64,000 nucleotides of DNA, taken from Gigaspora rosea (lineage: Eukaryota > Glomeromycota > Glomeromycetes > Diversisporales > Gigasporaceae). The DNA lies in the NCBI GenBank assembly GCA_003550325.1, contig QKWP01000071.1, forward strand, positions 254,810 to 318,809. Direction: 5' to 3'. The position numbers and the translations under genes are program-made. Shown piece by piece: positions 1 to 11,437 of the stretch. The notes under the pieces are model-generated. The model had not been told where the DNA came from, made no database searches, and worked only from the letters and a program-made list of their open reading frames with translations. How positions within the stretch are numbered: the first letter of the stretch is position 1; each line of letters opens with the position of its first letter.

Positions 1-285
1 AGTTAATAAAAAAAAAAAGAGTTATTTGCCGTCAACGCCAGATTCTGAGATAAATATTAATACATTTTTACTATGATATTAGCACTAGGACAGATCTACT
101 TTTCAAAAACCAATCAAAATTCAATCAAAAAAATAAAATAAAATCAAAAAGACGGACCATAATATGTCTCTAAAAGCATATGAATTTCGTTTTTATAAGC
201 AAGAATATGAAACATTTTATTACCAGTTACTAAAAAAACTCGTATTACAATTTGTACTATTTTAGAATTGTCAAATTATACTTGT
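1..285. other. AT-rich sequence, nothing recognised
   Basis: This stretch lies downstream of the stop codon of the split gene at 286. I see no reading frame, inverted repeat or RNA gene in it. Confidence 0.4.
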
Positions 286-1701
286 CTAAGCTGTATGCTC
301 ACGATGTTGACGAGTATAACGGCCTATCCAACTTTGAATGGTAGACACTTTTGGAACATCTTCGGCCTCAATGTCACCCTTAAGCACCCTCTGCTGAAGA
401 GCTTGATACATGTCTTGCATGGTATAACAATCACTCTTGTCTGCATTACCAGCTAGAAAATACCTCTCTAATATTTTTCTCACCTTTTTTGCAATTCTTT
501 TTCCAGCTCCCTTTTTTCCGTATTTTTGCTTCTCTTTTAATGCCCATCCCGACGGTAATAGAAAATTTACAGTATTCAATCTAGATATTATCTAAGTAAG
601 TATATGTTAAAACGTTGAATTGAACTTATTTCATACCTATCATTACTCATGTTGGTTTTTTCAACTAGAACGTTAGGGTTTATATCATGACCTAACATAT
701 GTAAAATGTTATGTTGTAAGCGAACAATTAGCAACAAATTATTATAACTAGTTGCTTATATAGCTTAGCATTTTTAATATCAGTTTCCAGCTGGATCTCC
801 AAATTTGATATTAGTGTACTTTGGTTTTCTTTTTCGTTTGCTTCTATCCTCTCAAGTTTAATTCTTTTATCAAATTTTTTTTTTAAGACGTGTCGGATTA
901 AGATCTAATATTTTAAAATCGGTTATTATTAGAATAAATAAAATTTTAGTACTTTCAATAAATAAAAACTTGCGTGTAGCATTTGGAATAGATATTTCCC
1001 AGTCAGAACAAGGCGTGGTATGAGTAGAAATCTCAGGATTGAGTTTATGAATATCCTTTTTGCATAGTTTTTCTAAGTCTGCGGGTGAAAATACTTTCCA
1101 ATTTCCAATATTAGGGATGGCACATGCCAAAATACTTCCAGCTAACTTTTCTGTAGTTTGCCACTGCCACTCGAACCAATTTGAATTACTGGGTAAGGAA
1201 TTTTTTTCACTACCTAATTGTCATACTATACATTAGCATTAGCTTACAAATAGGAATATCAATTTTATTTATTACTAATAAAATATTACATTTTAAAAAG
1301 TACACTAATTTGTATAAATACAATATACATTATTTTACTTTTAAAAACTAACCTCTATCTCGATTTGGTTTTAAATTTGCCACAGATGTACCGCGAATAT
1401 TTTGAATAGCATTTTCTATATCCTGGCCTTCAGAAATATCAAATCCCAAACGTACATAGCGATTGATTGCATGAGATATCTGAATAAATCGGTTTGGTAA
1501 AAAAATATTTTAAAAACCTTAATTAAATGAAGGGAATATTTTGATTACCTGAGCATGGTGTGAATCAATCGTGGTTTTGGCCTCTCCGGCCTCTAAAAAT
1601 ACCCATTTTTCTACTTGAATTCCATACCATTTTGGCCAATAACCCATAATTATCATAAGATCTGTGTTATGGTAATGACTACCATTATCGGACATAATAA
1701 T
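286..1701 (-). pseudogene. C-terminal part of a transposon-split multi-exon gene
   Basis: This is the downstream half of the gene whose 5' half lies at 6039-8847. The reading frame resumes directly after the TA duplication and continues through exons 1701-1549, 1479-1353, 1213-637 and 580-286, with GT-AG introns of 69, 139 and 56 nt. Motifs include SDNGSHYHN immediately after the insertion point and FLEAGEAKTTIDSHHAQ just before the first intron. With IDYKMK in the other half, these give a D...D...E/D pattern like an RNase-H-fold transposase; that reading is inference. The last exon is basic (SGWALKEKQKYGKKGAGKR). Exon 637-1213 carries two single-base lesions: an A10 run (complement of 875-884) where nine A keep the frame open, and a lost base near 748. 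They cancel, so the exon still ends in the expected phase. The protein resembles a large multicopy family of unknown function in AM fungi and invertebrates; recognition is from motifs only. Confidence 0.75.
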
Positions 1702-2584
1702 TACCGTAAATCGCCGTATACAAGACCCCCCTTGATAGTAGATCCCCCAGGTATTATACCCGGGTCTATTATGTGGGTCAAAATTTGAGGAAATGTAAAA
1801 GACCCGGGTCTATAAATAAATCATAAAATTAAAAGACCTGGGTATATAAATCGGGTATAAATATTAAAAGACCCGGGTATGATAGGGTATGATATACTGC
1901 TATAGTCTTTTGTATGGATGTCGCTGAACAGGACATTTAGCCAACATCACATAGAGTTGAGTACCGGTAGTTGTCACCCTGTGTGATGTCGAATAAGTGT
2001 CGGTGAATAACTTTCGGAAAATCGTATGACTATATAACCCTTTTGCTATTAAAACACTCGTTCTCTAAATTCAAGCGCTTTTTTTCATTATTTTATACGA
2101 ATCTATTTGCTTTAATTCTTGAGGGCTTTCAAGACCCACACAATATTTGAAAAAGCTTGTGCAATATAGCATTGAGAAGTGAATAAGCTTGTCACTTTCC
2201 AGAAAGATATTTCTCCATAGGACACTTACCAACACGTAGGGTTCGTTCAATAAAGGTCAACAGTGAGTATGAAGTTTGATTCTGTTCACTTTAACGTTTG
2301 TGTTTCAAGAGATTGTGAGATTAACCGTAATCATTTGATCGTTCAACAAATTACAGTATGAAGTTTGATTCTGTTCAATTTAACAGTTGTGTTTCAAGAA
2401 AATATGGGTTAGGGTCAGCATTTTGATTAGTTTCGCTATACTAATACATTTTTAAATATAGGGTAATTGGCCTGTCAGGGAAATTACTTTGGGGAATCGT
2501 ACTGTAACCCAAAATTATTGCGAATTGTATACACGTACCATCGTTAAAACAAATATTTACTCTACTTTGTTTCATTAAATTTAG

Positions 2585-2787
2585 TTACGCACATAAAAGA
2601 TGCTGAGCATATTCCAATTATGCTTGTTGGTAATAAATGTGACAAAATAACTGAACGTGAAGTTTCATGAGAAGAAGGGATGAATACGGCAAGAAGACTC
2701 AAATGTGACTTTTTAGAAACCTCTGCAAAACATGATGTGAATGTGTATAGGGCATTTTATGGTGTAGTTAGAATGATAAGGAGATAA
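2585..2787 (+). pseudogene. Ras-family small GTPase C-terminal fragment inside the pogo element
   Basis: One frame reads the G4 box as MLVGNKCDK and the G5 box as LETSAK, followed by NVYRAFYGVVRMIRR, which is diagnostic of Ras/Rap GTPases. A splice-acceptor-like ATTTAG directly precedes the homology, so this looks like a copied piece of genomic DNA with its intron edge, not a retrocopy. An in-frame TGA sits where Ras proteins usually have Arg (EREVS-stop-EEG). The G1-G3 boxes and the CAAX end are absent. The fragment lies between the transposon's left TIR and its transposase, hence is apparently captured cargo. Confidence 0.85.
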
Positions 2788-3021
2788 TTCTAGAAGAAAT
2801 AAGAAGAAAATAAATAAAAAAAATTAGATTAAATTCTTTATTATTTCGAATTTATGCATTTATAGCAGTGACAATAACTTTTATACCATTCATTGTAAAC
2901 CAAATCACCGGTAACAACAAATGTTTAATATCAGCAAATTATTTTTATTAAAATTTGACTATTTATGTATTAGAATATACAATATTTTTTTGCTATTCTA
3001 AAATTATAAACTGAAAATCTT

Positions 3022-4996
3022 CTAATCCCACGAATTAATATATTCAATTATCTCATCATCATAATACGTGTCTTTATCATAATCTTCATAGTCATTTCTA
3101 TAATTATTTTCATCTTCATTTTTATCCAGACTACCACTATTATCGCTACCATTATCATCATTGCTACCATTATCATCATCGCTACCATTATTGTCATCTT
3201 CATCGTCACTGTTGTCTTCATTGCTATAGTTATTAACATTATTGGCACCGTTATCATTATCGTTATCGTTATTATCGTTTTGGGTCAAGTCAACAACACT
3301 TTCACTATCACTTTCATTATCTTCATTAATATATATAAATTCATGATTTCTATTTTGAGCCTCTGGGTTATTAACCCAGTCATAATTGAACATTAAATCT
3401 TCTTCGGTTCCATCATGAGCGGTCGAGATTCCACAACACTTGAACGAACGTTTGATAAGGGCGGGGTCAACTTGATTCTATGCTCTTAATACCCATTCAG
3501 CAACCAAGTTATAAGCGGGTCGTTGGATACGGCCTGTGCGTGTTAGTTTTTTAATTTCTTCTCCCATCCAATCGAGATAGAATTTGCGATACTTAAATTA
3601 TATAATTAAAAATTAAAAATTTTATATTACACAAAGATGAAAATATTATTTTTACTCACCTTCAAAAAAAATTGTCAGTTTAACCCATGCGATAGATATA
3701 AAATTTAGTTAATAAAAAAAAATATAAATTGTAATGAATCATAACGATAATAAAATCGGGTTATTGGGGTTAGATCAGGTAGAGTTTAGATTAAATAAGA
3801 ACCAAGTTTTTATAATCCGTGATAATTGCTTATAACAGAAATAGTAAAAAAAAGGTGGCACGAGCTCTTAGAAATTTTTCTTTCATAACCATTAGTCCGT
3901 TATAAAAGTTGGCTATATATATTTTTTTTTAAAAAAAAATAAATATTATTTATTTACCTTATCTTTAAAGGACTTATTGATATATACATCTAAAGGTTGC
4001 AATTTCTTAGTAAGCCCTTCCGGAATGACTGCCATGTTAGTATTTTTTCATTAAATCGATTTTTAACTAAGTCTGTAAGATGGCCACTAAATGCATCCAA
4101 AACTAATAATGAATGAGGATCGATAGACAAGGAAGCTCGACAGTTCCATGTATTTTTAATCCAAAAAATCATTTCATCACTATTCATATATCCACTCGGA
4201 TTGGCTCGTACAACAATACCCAATAGAAATGCTTGTCGTGGTATATTTACTAATTTAAAAAGTATCATGGGAGGCAGCTTGGTTCCATCCGCTAAACAAC
4301 TTAAAACAACTGTAAAATTAGATTTTTCATAACCAGTTGTACGAATTCCAACAGTATGAGCACCAGTTTCTTCAAGCGTATAATTGCTAGTCATATCAAA
4401 TACTAATGGAGTTTCATCCATATTACCGATAAGCGAAAGAGGATAATTGTATCGCATGTGATGACATAATATGTGACTTAAGAATTCATCTCTTTTAGGT
4501 TCTAAGTCTTCTGGTAATCTTTGTGCTACAGTTGTTCGGCGCCGGTTGCTAAATTTATTACGACGCATAAAACCATCAATCCACTTGTTACTCCACCTGC
4601 ATTCATTGATCGTCGGATAAAGAGAAAGAAAACGTGTTTGCTTTGCAAGTTGACTAGCTTTAGTTTTAACCATATAGCGAGTCACAATCTTTTGTTTTGA
4701 TCGTAAAGATTTAATCCAGGTTTTAAGTTCATTTTCCAAAAGTGGATATTTAGGTCTCCCACCAATATTTAACCGTTTAATAGAGGGTGATGCATTTTTT
4801 AATTCATTTTTTTGGTTTATCCATTCTCGCAGTTGTTTTGTAGTTATATTAAATCTTTCTGCAACACTTCGTTTACTAGCCATGGGACTTCTTTCGAAAT
4901 ATGTTACAATTGCCAATTTTTCACAAGCATTCCAACTTCTCTTTTTTTTTTAGCAACTTTGGTGATTCTTGCTTTTTTTGTTTTATTATGTCTCAT
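3022..4996 (-). pseudogene. pogo-type DDE transposase, decayed
   Basis: The likely start ATG is at 4996. An HTH region (SVAERFNITTKQLREWINQ) and a second helix-rich DNA-binding stretch (about residues 60-130) precede a DDE_1 domain. The catalytic Asp residues fall in NMDETPLVFD, LVLDAFSGHLTD (107 residues further on) and LQPLD. An intron at 3592-3957 joins as KSFKDKYRKFYLDWM. The C-terminus has IKRSFKCCGIST, typical of pogo proteins, then a tail very rich in Asp, Asn and Ser. Lesions: a lost base in an A run near 4943, a lost base in an A run near 4050 and an in-frame TAG at 3478-3480 where Trp is expected. The acidic 123-codon frame at 3022-3393 is this C-terminal tail, not a separate gene. 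Confidence 0.88.
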
Positions 4997-6038
4997 TTTT
5001 TTGACTCTTAAATATATATTAATTATATTATTTTTACATTAATATGTTCATGTAGAATTTTTTAATTACCTGTTCGCGAAAACTTGAAACAACTTGAAAC
5101 ACAACAAAAATATAAAGCACGAATTTTTTTTTTAAAAAATTAATATATATAAAGAATGATAAAGTAAATTTTACACATATTTGATTATGCTAATAAGTCA
5201 ATTATACCATAACGATATTTGTATGCCCCCTATAATCACGCCTTGGACAAATTACTTGAACATGGTAACAAATAGTTACTCAACATGAGTTTTTTAAAGA
5301 AAATAACTAAATATCTAGTGTTTAATTTCTAATAAGTTAATAATTTGCCATCCCCAAAAACATTCTTAATTATTTTAGAACAGTGTGAAACCTGAGTTGC
5401 CCGTTGCTTTCTTGTGGTTTATATGCAGACTAAATAGTGAAATCTGCTTTATAGATCGGGTCAGGGTGAAATTTGCATTTTACTATATTATATTTTTTAT
5501 TATACGGAACAAAAAAGCATTTTACTATATTATGTTTTTTATTATATATCGGAACAAAAAATTATCAAACAAATTATTGCAGCTAATGAGGGAATAAACG
5601 GAACTAGACACTCTTTATATAATGAGGCCACTTTGGATAGAAAAGAAGACCGCTTTGCAATTATTTGTTTAATTTTTTTAAAAAAAATTGTTCTTTTGCA
5701 ATTGTAATTGCAGTCTCTTAATTTTCCCGTTTTCAGAACAAGTTAGACCACTACCGGTAGTTCGAATGCTGTAATATTGAATTTATTCTAGTTTTTTATT
5801 ATAGTTTGAACGATGCTAATAAAAAAAAATAAATAAAAAAATAAATTAATTAAACTTTATAACAATGCATGCATTTGATCATAAGATCCCCCAATAAAAA
5901 CCCCCCAATTATTAGACCCTCCACGTAAGACCCCCGATCATCAGATCTATATCTGTACAATAGACCCACGGGTCTATTGTAGGGTTTCAAAATTGGTGGA
6001 ACGTAACAGACCCGGATCTTCTATATGGCGATTTACGG

Positions 6039-8847
6039 TACTGACTTTATTGTATTTTTTAATAGCTCCATTACTGCATGAAGAGACGAAGCAGTAAACC
6101 ATGAATCCTGTCGCATATCCGTGGACCAGTAATCAAATGCTTGAACTTTTAACTTTGAACTATTATGTTTCGTATACACTAACACTGAATGGAGTGTCCA
6201 CCCATTTTTTCCAAACCAATCTTGCTTTGTTTCTCGTGCTGATTTTGGTAGTATTTTCATTTTATAATCTATGAGAATTAAAGCTTTATTCTCACTCAAA
6301 TCTAATAAGTTTGCATTAAATTGTCCATTTAAATAGACTTTGCAAGTTTGGTGAGCCATGTAATAATATAGATGATCCTGCAATTCGACTAACTCCTCGT
6401 ACATATCTTTTTCTGAATTATTCTTTAATTTAACAAAAAATTCGAATATGGCATTACATTCATCACAGATGTGAGAATGAGGTTGGCAGCATTCTCCAAA
6501 TGCGTACAACAAACAATGATTGATGCAGGTGTCGTGAGATGTTGTTCCTTTAGTTGTGATGTGAAAATGTGATTCGTATTCACGTTTTAAAAATCGCTTT
6601 AGTCTTTCACAATTTCCTAGGAGCTGTGTCTAACAAGTTTATTTTATAGTAAATAATTAATAATAGCGATATATCGGTAAGTTATTTATTTGATTAGCAT
6701 AGATTGAGTTTGAAGCTAGACAGCGATGCCCATAATATATACTACCACTACCAAAGTTTAAATCCTTATATAATTCTGGTTTTATTTAATTTTTTTTTAT
6801 TTCTAAACATAAATAAATTCCAGATAATCGAAATAGTAATACGAAATTTAAGAAAATCTTTTTGCTTTATTTCGATTATCTAGAATTTTCATAATATAGA
6901 CTTAGAAATTACAAGTATATTTCTAAAATAAAAAGCAATAATTTTTAAAGCCATTTTTTCTTATCACCAAAGAATAAATCAAATTAAAAACATTTAACGA
7001 TCCAATAAAAATTTATTTGATAAATTAATTTACATACATACCTGAATATGATGGCACTTAATATTACTATGAATAAATTCATTAATTTCGTCAAAAGTAT
7101 CATACCTATATTTTGAGCAAGTTTGACAAAGTCCACCCAGATTTTCATGATATATGTACTGATTTCCTTGTAAATGCGCATAAAAACTCGTACGTCTCAT
7201 ACCATCCGGATATTCTTCACAAAACCGCTCCCAAAGCACATTCTTGGAATCTTTTAGATAATAAACAGGCTCATCAGTTACTGAATCAGTTTTATATGAG
7301 CTCATTATTACATTTGCTTTGTTTGTTAGAAATTGTTGTATTTGTTCCTGTTTTTCGAGTGACATTTTTTCATACGTAATTGCAGGTTTGTTTTTAATTT
7401 GCCCTCTGGGGCCACAAGTATGTGAATGTTTCTTGGCAGCAAGTATAGCATCATTTGAAACCTAAATAGTATGGTTTAGAATAAGCGATTTTTTTATGCA
7501 TGTTTTATTTTTTACAATTTAAAATTCTAAAACTCACCTTTAGGTTTTCTTTAATTGCTTCGTATGAAAATGCATTTGCAATAATAGACAAAACATGATA
7601 TTTGCTATTATTACCACATGCATTGGTATCTAAAGAATCTTTAAAACATTGCCAAAATGTTTCAGTATTATTTTTAAAATGTTTTGGTATTGGTTTAAAA
7701 ATCCTAGAGTATATAATGTTGCTAACGAAGCTTTGTCTACATTCGGATTTGTCGACCTTGACCAAAACCTAAACTATAAAATAAAATAAATAAATTTGGT
7801 TGCAAACATTTAAAAAATTATAATATATACCTCTGACTGATTCTTTTCAAATGGCATTATTTCTACACAACCAACATGTCTCAACAAAGATTCCCAGGCT
7901 CGATATTCACGATCACCTATTACATATTCTTTTGAATATAAGTTTTGTAAAGCTGATTGTAATTCAATAATAGTATTTTTATATGATATCCAGTCTTTAA
8001 ATAGTTTTTGCCAGTTAACCTGAGCACTAGTACGTGGTTTGAGATGATGTTTATATACTAGTGTCATAAAATGTTCATTGGTCCAATCTGATAACGAACA
8101 TATAGGAACATGAATACTTTGAATAAGATTTTGAACATATTGATTATCAAGTCCAAAAAGCTGATAACCTCTAAACTGTTTCAGATAACCAACTTGATTC
8201 CAGACCGAATTGGGATCACAGCCGACGAACGTTTTTTTAAGCCTATTTCCTTCCGTATATATTGTAATTCTGCATTCGCTAAATTCTACTTCTTGAAAAA
8301 AAATGCTGCGTTGTCTATTATATGAGTGAATAAATGCTGACTTGAATCCAGGTCCGGCAAAATTAAAATTTTCATTGTTTGACTTTCCAACTCCAAGTAT
8401 CCATATTCGTAATTTATTAAAAGAGTAATTAAAAACTTGAAATGGCAATTCATAAAGATATTCTTGAACAAGTTCGGGTGTGTCGTAGCCCATAACTTCT
8501 GGTCCCGAAAAATTAGTTTTTGTTTGAAAAATTTTTTGATATACCATCGTGATAGCCGTACTAGGTGTTTTACAAATCTCGCTTTGAACACCGTCACACT
8601 TACAAATATAACTTGGATGCGGTCCAAATTCAGATTCTAATTGTCCAACTTCAATTATAAAATCATGTCCATTTAAAGTTACTAAAAGTTTAGATTGAAT
8701 ACGAATAGGATAAAGAAGGCAAGGATTATTAATTTTTTCTGATGGTCTTGAGATCCACCAATTATGACAAAAGGGTCCAAAATGTAAATCTTCGGCTAAG
8801 TGGCCACGAAAAATTAAGGTAGTTGTATATTTCTTGCGTTTTGTCAT
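6039..8847 (-). pseudogene. N-terminal part of the same split gene (multicopy DDE-like protein, function unknown)
   Basis: Start ATG is at 8847. Exons are 8847-7831, 7768-7538, 7461-7042 and 6623-6039, i.e. 339, 77, 140 and 195 codons, all joined in phase 0 by GT-AG introns of 62, 76 and 418 nt. These exons have no internal stop. Visible features are paired Cys/His clusters (CQTCSKYRYD...KCHH and CCQPHSHICDEC) that look zinc-binding, then IDYKMK and RETKQDWFGKNGW. The reading frame runs into the pogo element at 6038 and would stop two codons inside it. Without the insertion it continues seamlessly at 1701, giving about 1,130 codons in all. The TATA-rich stretch at 8880-8910 is a plausible promoter. 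Function is unknown; a domesticated or mobile transposase is the best guess. Confidence 0.78.
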
Positions 8848-9134
8848 TAAAAAGTTTTTTTTTAGTAATCTCTAACTTTTTATATATACTATATATATAT
8901 ATATTTTAGAGAGGTTTTTTTTCTTAATTTTTTTTTGTAATATTATTATTTTATATTAAAGCATTTACAATATTCTAAAGAAAGGCTTTTGCTAGTACTT
9001 TTACTTCATTAGAGGCAGTTAAGTCAAGTGACAGTGACAGATTCTAATATGTTCTTAAAATTAGTAAGTTGATTATCCCCGCCCTTATATATAATATATA
9101 TAACAATTTTTCTGATCTGCAGGCGGATCACGAA
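8848..9134. promoter_or_regulatory. putative promoter region of the split gene
   Basis: Intergenic sequence upstream of the ATG at 8847, with a TATATATA-rich block at 8880-8910. No other structure is evident, and promoter function is inferred from position only. Confidence 0.25.
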
Positions 9135-9225
9135 TTAAATATTTATTCTATAATAGCTTTTTTCATTTGGTGCAGTTTCTTTTAAAGAAGCTGCGCCAAA
9201 TGAAAAAAGCTATTGTAGAATGAAT
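9135..9225. repeat. hairpin, about 42-bp arms
   Basis: The left arm (about 9139-9182, containing ATAGCTTTTTTCATTTGG) and right arm (about 9185-9226, containing CCAAATGAAAAAAGCTAT) are near-perfect complements around a tiny loop. It could be a foldback MITE or a small-RNA precursor. Confidence 0.7.
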
Positions 9226-10400
9226 ATTTAACCAAATAACTTGAAATTTTAGAAAGCAAAATTTTAATCTATTCTCTATTGATTTTATTAGTGCGCAGTA
9301 ACTTGTTTCATTTGAACTTGTGAAAATCTAGCCTGTGATGGTGATTTTTCTGTTTTGATCAAAATTGAAAATTTTAGAAAATCCCGAATCTGGAAGCAAA
9401 TTGAAAAAATCATTAAAACTTCATCAATATTAATCCGTTTTTGATAAAATTTTAACTGAAAACTCTTGAATATCTATTCTATCAACTTATTTAATCGTAT
9501 TTTGTATGTTTCATTTTGAGAAAGTGCCTCCAGAAGCATTTGAATTTAGGGGAAAACTTGCGAAAACGTATGCGTTCAAATTTACAAAAACGTTAATATC
9601 TTTATGAGTTTTCAATATTTTTTCATGAAATTTGAGATTCTATTAGTCCATGATATGCGCTATAAGTCTTGTTATAAATTTTTTTTTAGTTAGCATAGTA
9701 AAATTTCTTGTAAATCATCGCCGAACAGTGGGTTATTTTGAAAAAGCAAAAAAACATATTGCAAAGAAGCTGCGTTGAAATTGTTTACAGGAACTTTCAT
9801 CAAAGATATCTTTACGAGTTCTTGACCAAATTTGATGAAAATTTTTTTATTTTAATTGTACGAATCCATAGAATTCAAATAAAAAAAATTTTATTAAATT
9901 TGATCAAGAACTTATAGAGATAATATTAACAACAATTATTATGTGAATTACTAACTAATTCACATCTCTATGCAATTGCATTACATATTTATTTGTTTAT
10001 TGATATACAATCACGATCAATGATCATAATAAATATGCGGGTAAGTACCAAGTTGCTATTGATACTAAAACCCGATTACATGCTACAACTACTTTTATTT
10101 ATTTTTAATTATAATTGATTATCACTTTACTCTATATAGCCATTAACAACTTGTTATATCTGGATCGATCATTATAGCGCAACTTAACTTGTTACAATAA
10201 TTTTTGCAAAAATGTGGGTAAATTGCTAAAAATAAAATATAACATGCATAAAATCTTTGTAATTCGCCAAAATATTCAATTATGACCCTTTTTAAAATTA
10301 ACTTCAATTTGCTAAAATTTAAATTTGGACCTTAGATCAAATTTGAATCAATTTGCTAAAAAAAAATATAACATATATCAGAGATGTCCGTGGTCCTGTA
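9226..10400. repeat. AT-rich stretch with a decayed hairpin
   Basis: The only structure seen is an inverted pair at about 9795-9845 and 9885-9935 (ACGAGTTCTTGACCAAATTTGATGA against AAATTTGATCAAGAACTT). It resembles the arm layout of the foldback superfamily described in the findings. No coding potential seen. Confidence 0.35.
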
Positions 10401-10600
10401 ATAAATATTAGTATTCTAATTCAAATTTAACAGTTTTGGGCTTGTTAGAATTGCCTTACTAAGATGAATATTTAGATAGTTAAATTATTCAAAATAGGCC
10501 AGTGGATCAAAAGTTAGTTAATGTTAAAAAAATTTACAAAAGTTAAATGATCTTGGGATCTTGTAATTAAATTTTAACAATTTTAAGTTTGTTATAATTA

Positions 10601-11171
10601 TAGTTAGACCTCTTTAAATGCATTGCATTGGAACTATAATAAAAATTGAGATAAACATAGATTTAGAGAGATTATGCATTTAGAAAGATAAAAATCTATA
10701 AGTATTGTATTAGTTGGGCCCAAGAAAAGATATGCATTTAAAAGTTTTTATATATACAGAGCCTATTAATTAAAACATAGCTTATAGCTTTTTTTCCATT
10801 TTAAAAAAATCACATTTGAAATTTTAGTGTAATAACAATAATGCTGATCTATTATTAGTAGAACCTGTTTGATCTACATGAATTAGCTATTATATAAGCT
10901 CTTTTCTATGACTATGCAGCAAGAATCAACAAGCTAATTTCTAAATTTATTATTAGAATGCTTCTATTTATATACTGCATATAGAAAAATAGGCATCAAC
11001 AAAAATTTAATTATGTAAATCAATGCTTTAAATTCTAAATTATATATAATCAAATACATGCTTTATTTAATAGTATTGTTAACTCATTTTTGCAAAAAAG
11101 CTATAAGCTGTATTTAAATTAACAGGACCCTATATGTATTTAAAAAGGTTGTATTTAAGAAGGTCTGACTG
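10601..11171. mobile_element. pogo-like MITE, TA target duplication
   Basis: Left TIR TAGTTAGACCTCTTTAAATG and right TIR complementing CAGTCAGACCTTCTTAAATA, both bounded by TA. The family matches the better-preserved copy at 61592-61764. It is expanded by the nested element at 10757-11130. Confidence 0.7.
10757..11130. mobile_element. hAT-like MITE nested in the pogo-like MITE
   Basis: Inverted ends AGAGCCTATTAATT...ATAGCTTATAGCTTTTTT and the complement of AAAAAAGCTATAAGCTGTAT...ACAGGACCC. Flanks TATATATA and TATATGTA could be an 8-bp duplication with one mismatch. Superfamily assignment is tentative. Confidence 0.55.
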
Positions 11172-11437
11172 TATTTTATCAAGATAAACATTTTGGTAGT
11201 TAAATAATTCAAAATAGACTAGTAAATTAAAAGTTAGTATCGTCACTTGATTTGTTATGCAAATCACAAGAATAAATTTTTTATTATATAATTTTAGTAA
11301 TTAATATCTATATGATTTTTGACTTTTTGATAATATAGTACAACAATTTGTTTTTTTTAATCATAATTTTTGAAAGTTTATTAAATAGAAACTGTATTAT
11401 GAGTTAGATTTAGTAAAATACAAAAATAAGTTCTTTT

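Larger units (their letters stand above)
1704..6038 (-). mobile_element. pogo-type (Tc1/mariner superfamily) DNA transposon, 4,335 bp, inserted in a gene
   Basis: Terminal inverted repeats are TACCGTAAATCGCCGTATA on the left and its near-perfect complement (TATATGGCGATTTACGGTA) on the right, counting the flanking TA. TA is duplicated at 1702-1703 and 6039-6040. Subterminal zones at both ends carry repeated AGACCC and AGACCCGGGTCT-type palindromes. The interior encodes a decayed pogo transposase on the minus strand and a Ras GTPase fragment on the plus strand. Removing the element and one TA restores an uninterrupted host reading frame, which fixes both boundaries. A 135-bp relative is at 26634-26768. 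Confidence 0.93.
10420..11240. repeat. foldback arm of the shared-skeleton superfamily, interrupted by a MITE
   Basis: Sequence such as TTTTGGGCTTGTTAGAATTG, TTTAGATAGTTAAATTATTC and GGCCAGTGGATCAAAAGTTA marks this as a decayed copy of the hairpin type at 37.5-38.4 kb. A second arm is cut at 10600 by a TA-flanked MITE and resumes at 11172. Confidence 0.6.

Noticed and set aside
3048..3257. Met/Ile-rich 69-codon frame
   Set aside because: Shadow of the Asp/Asn-rich tail in another frame.
3022..3393. Acidic 123-codon frame as a separate gene
   Set aside because: It continues in the same frame from the pogo transposase C-terminus (IKRSFKCCGIST) and is its tail.
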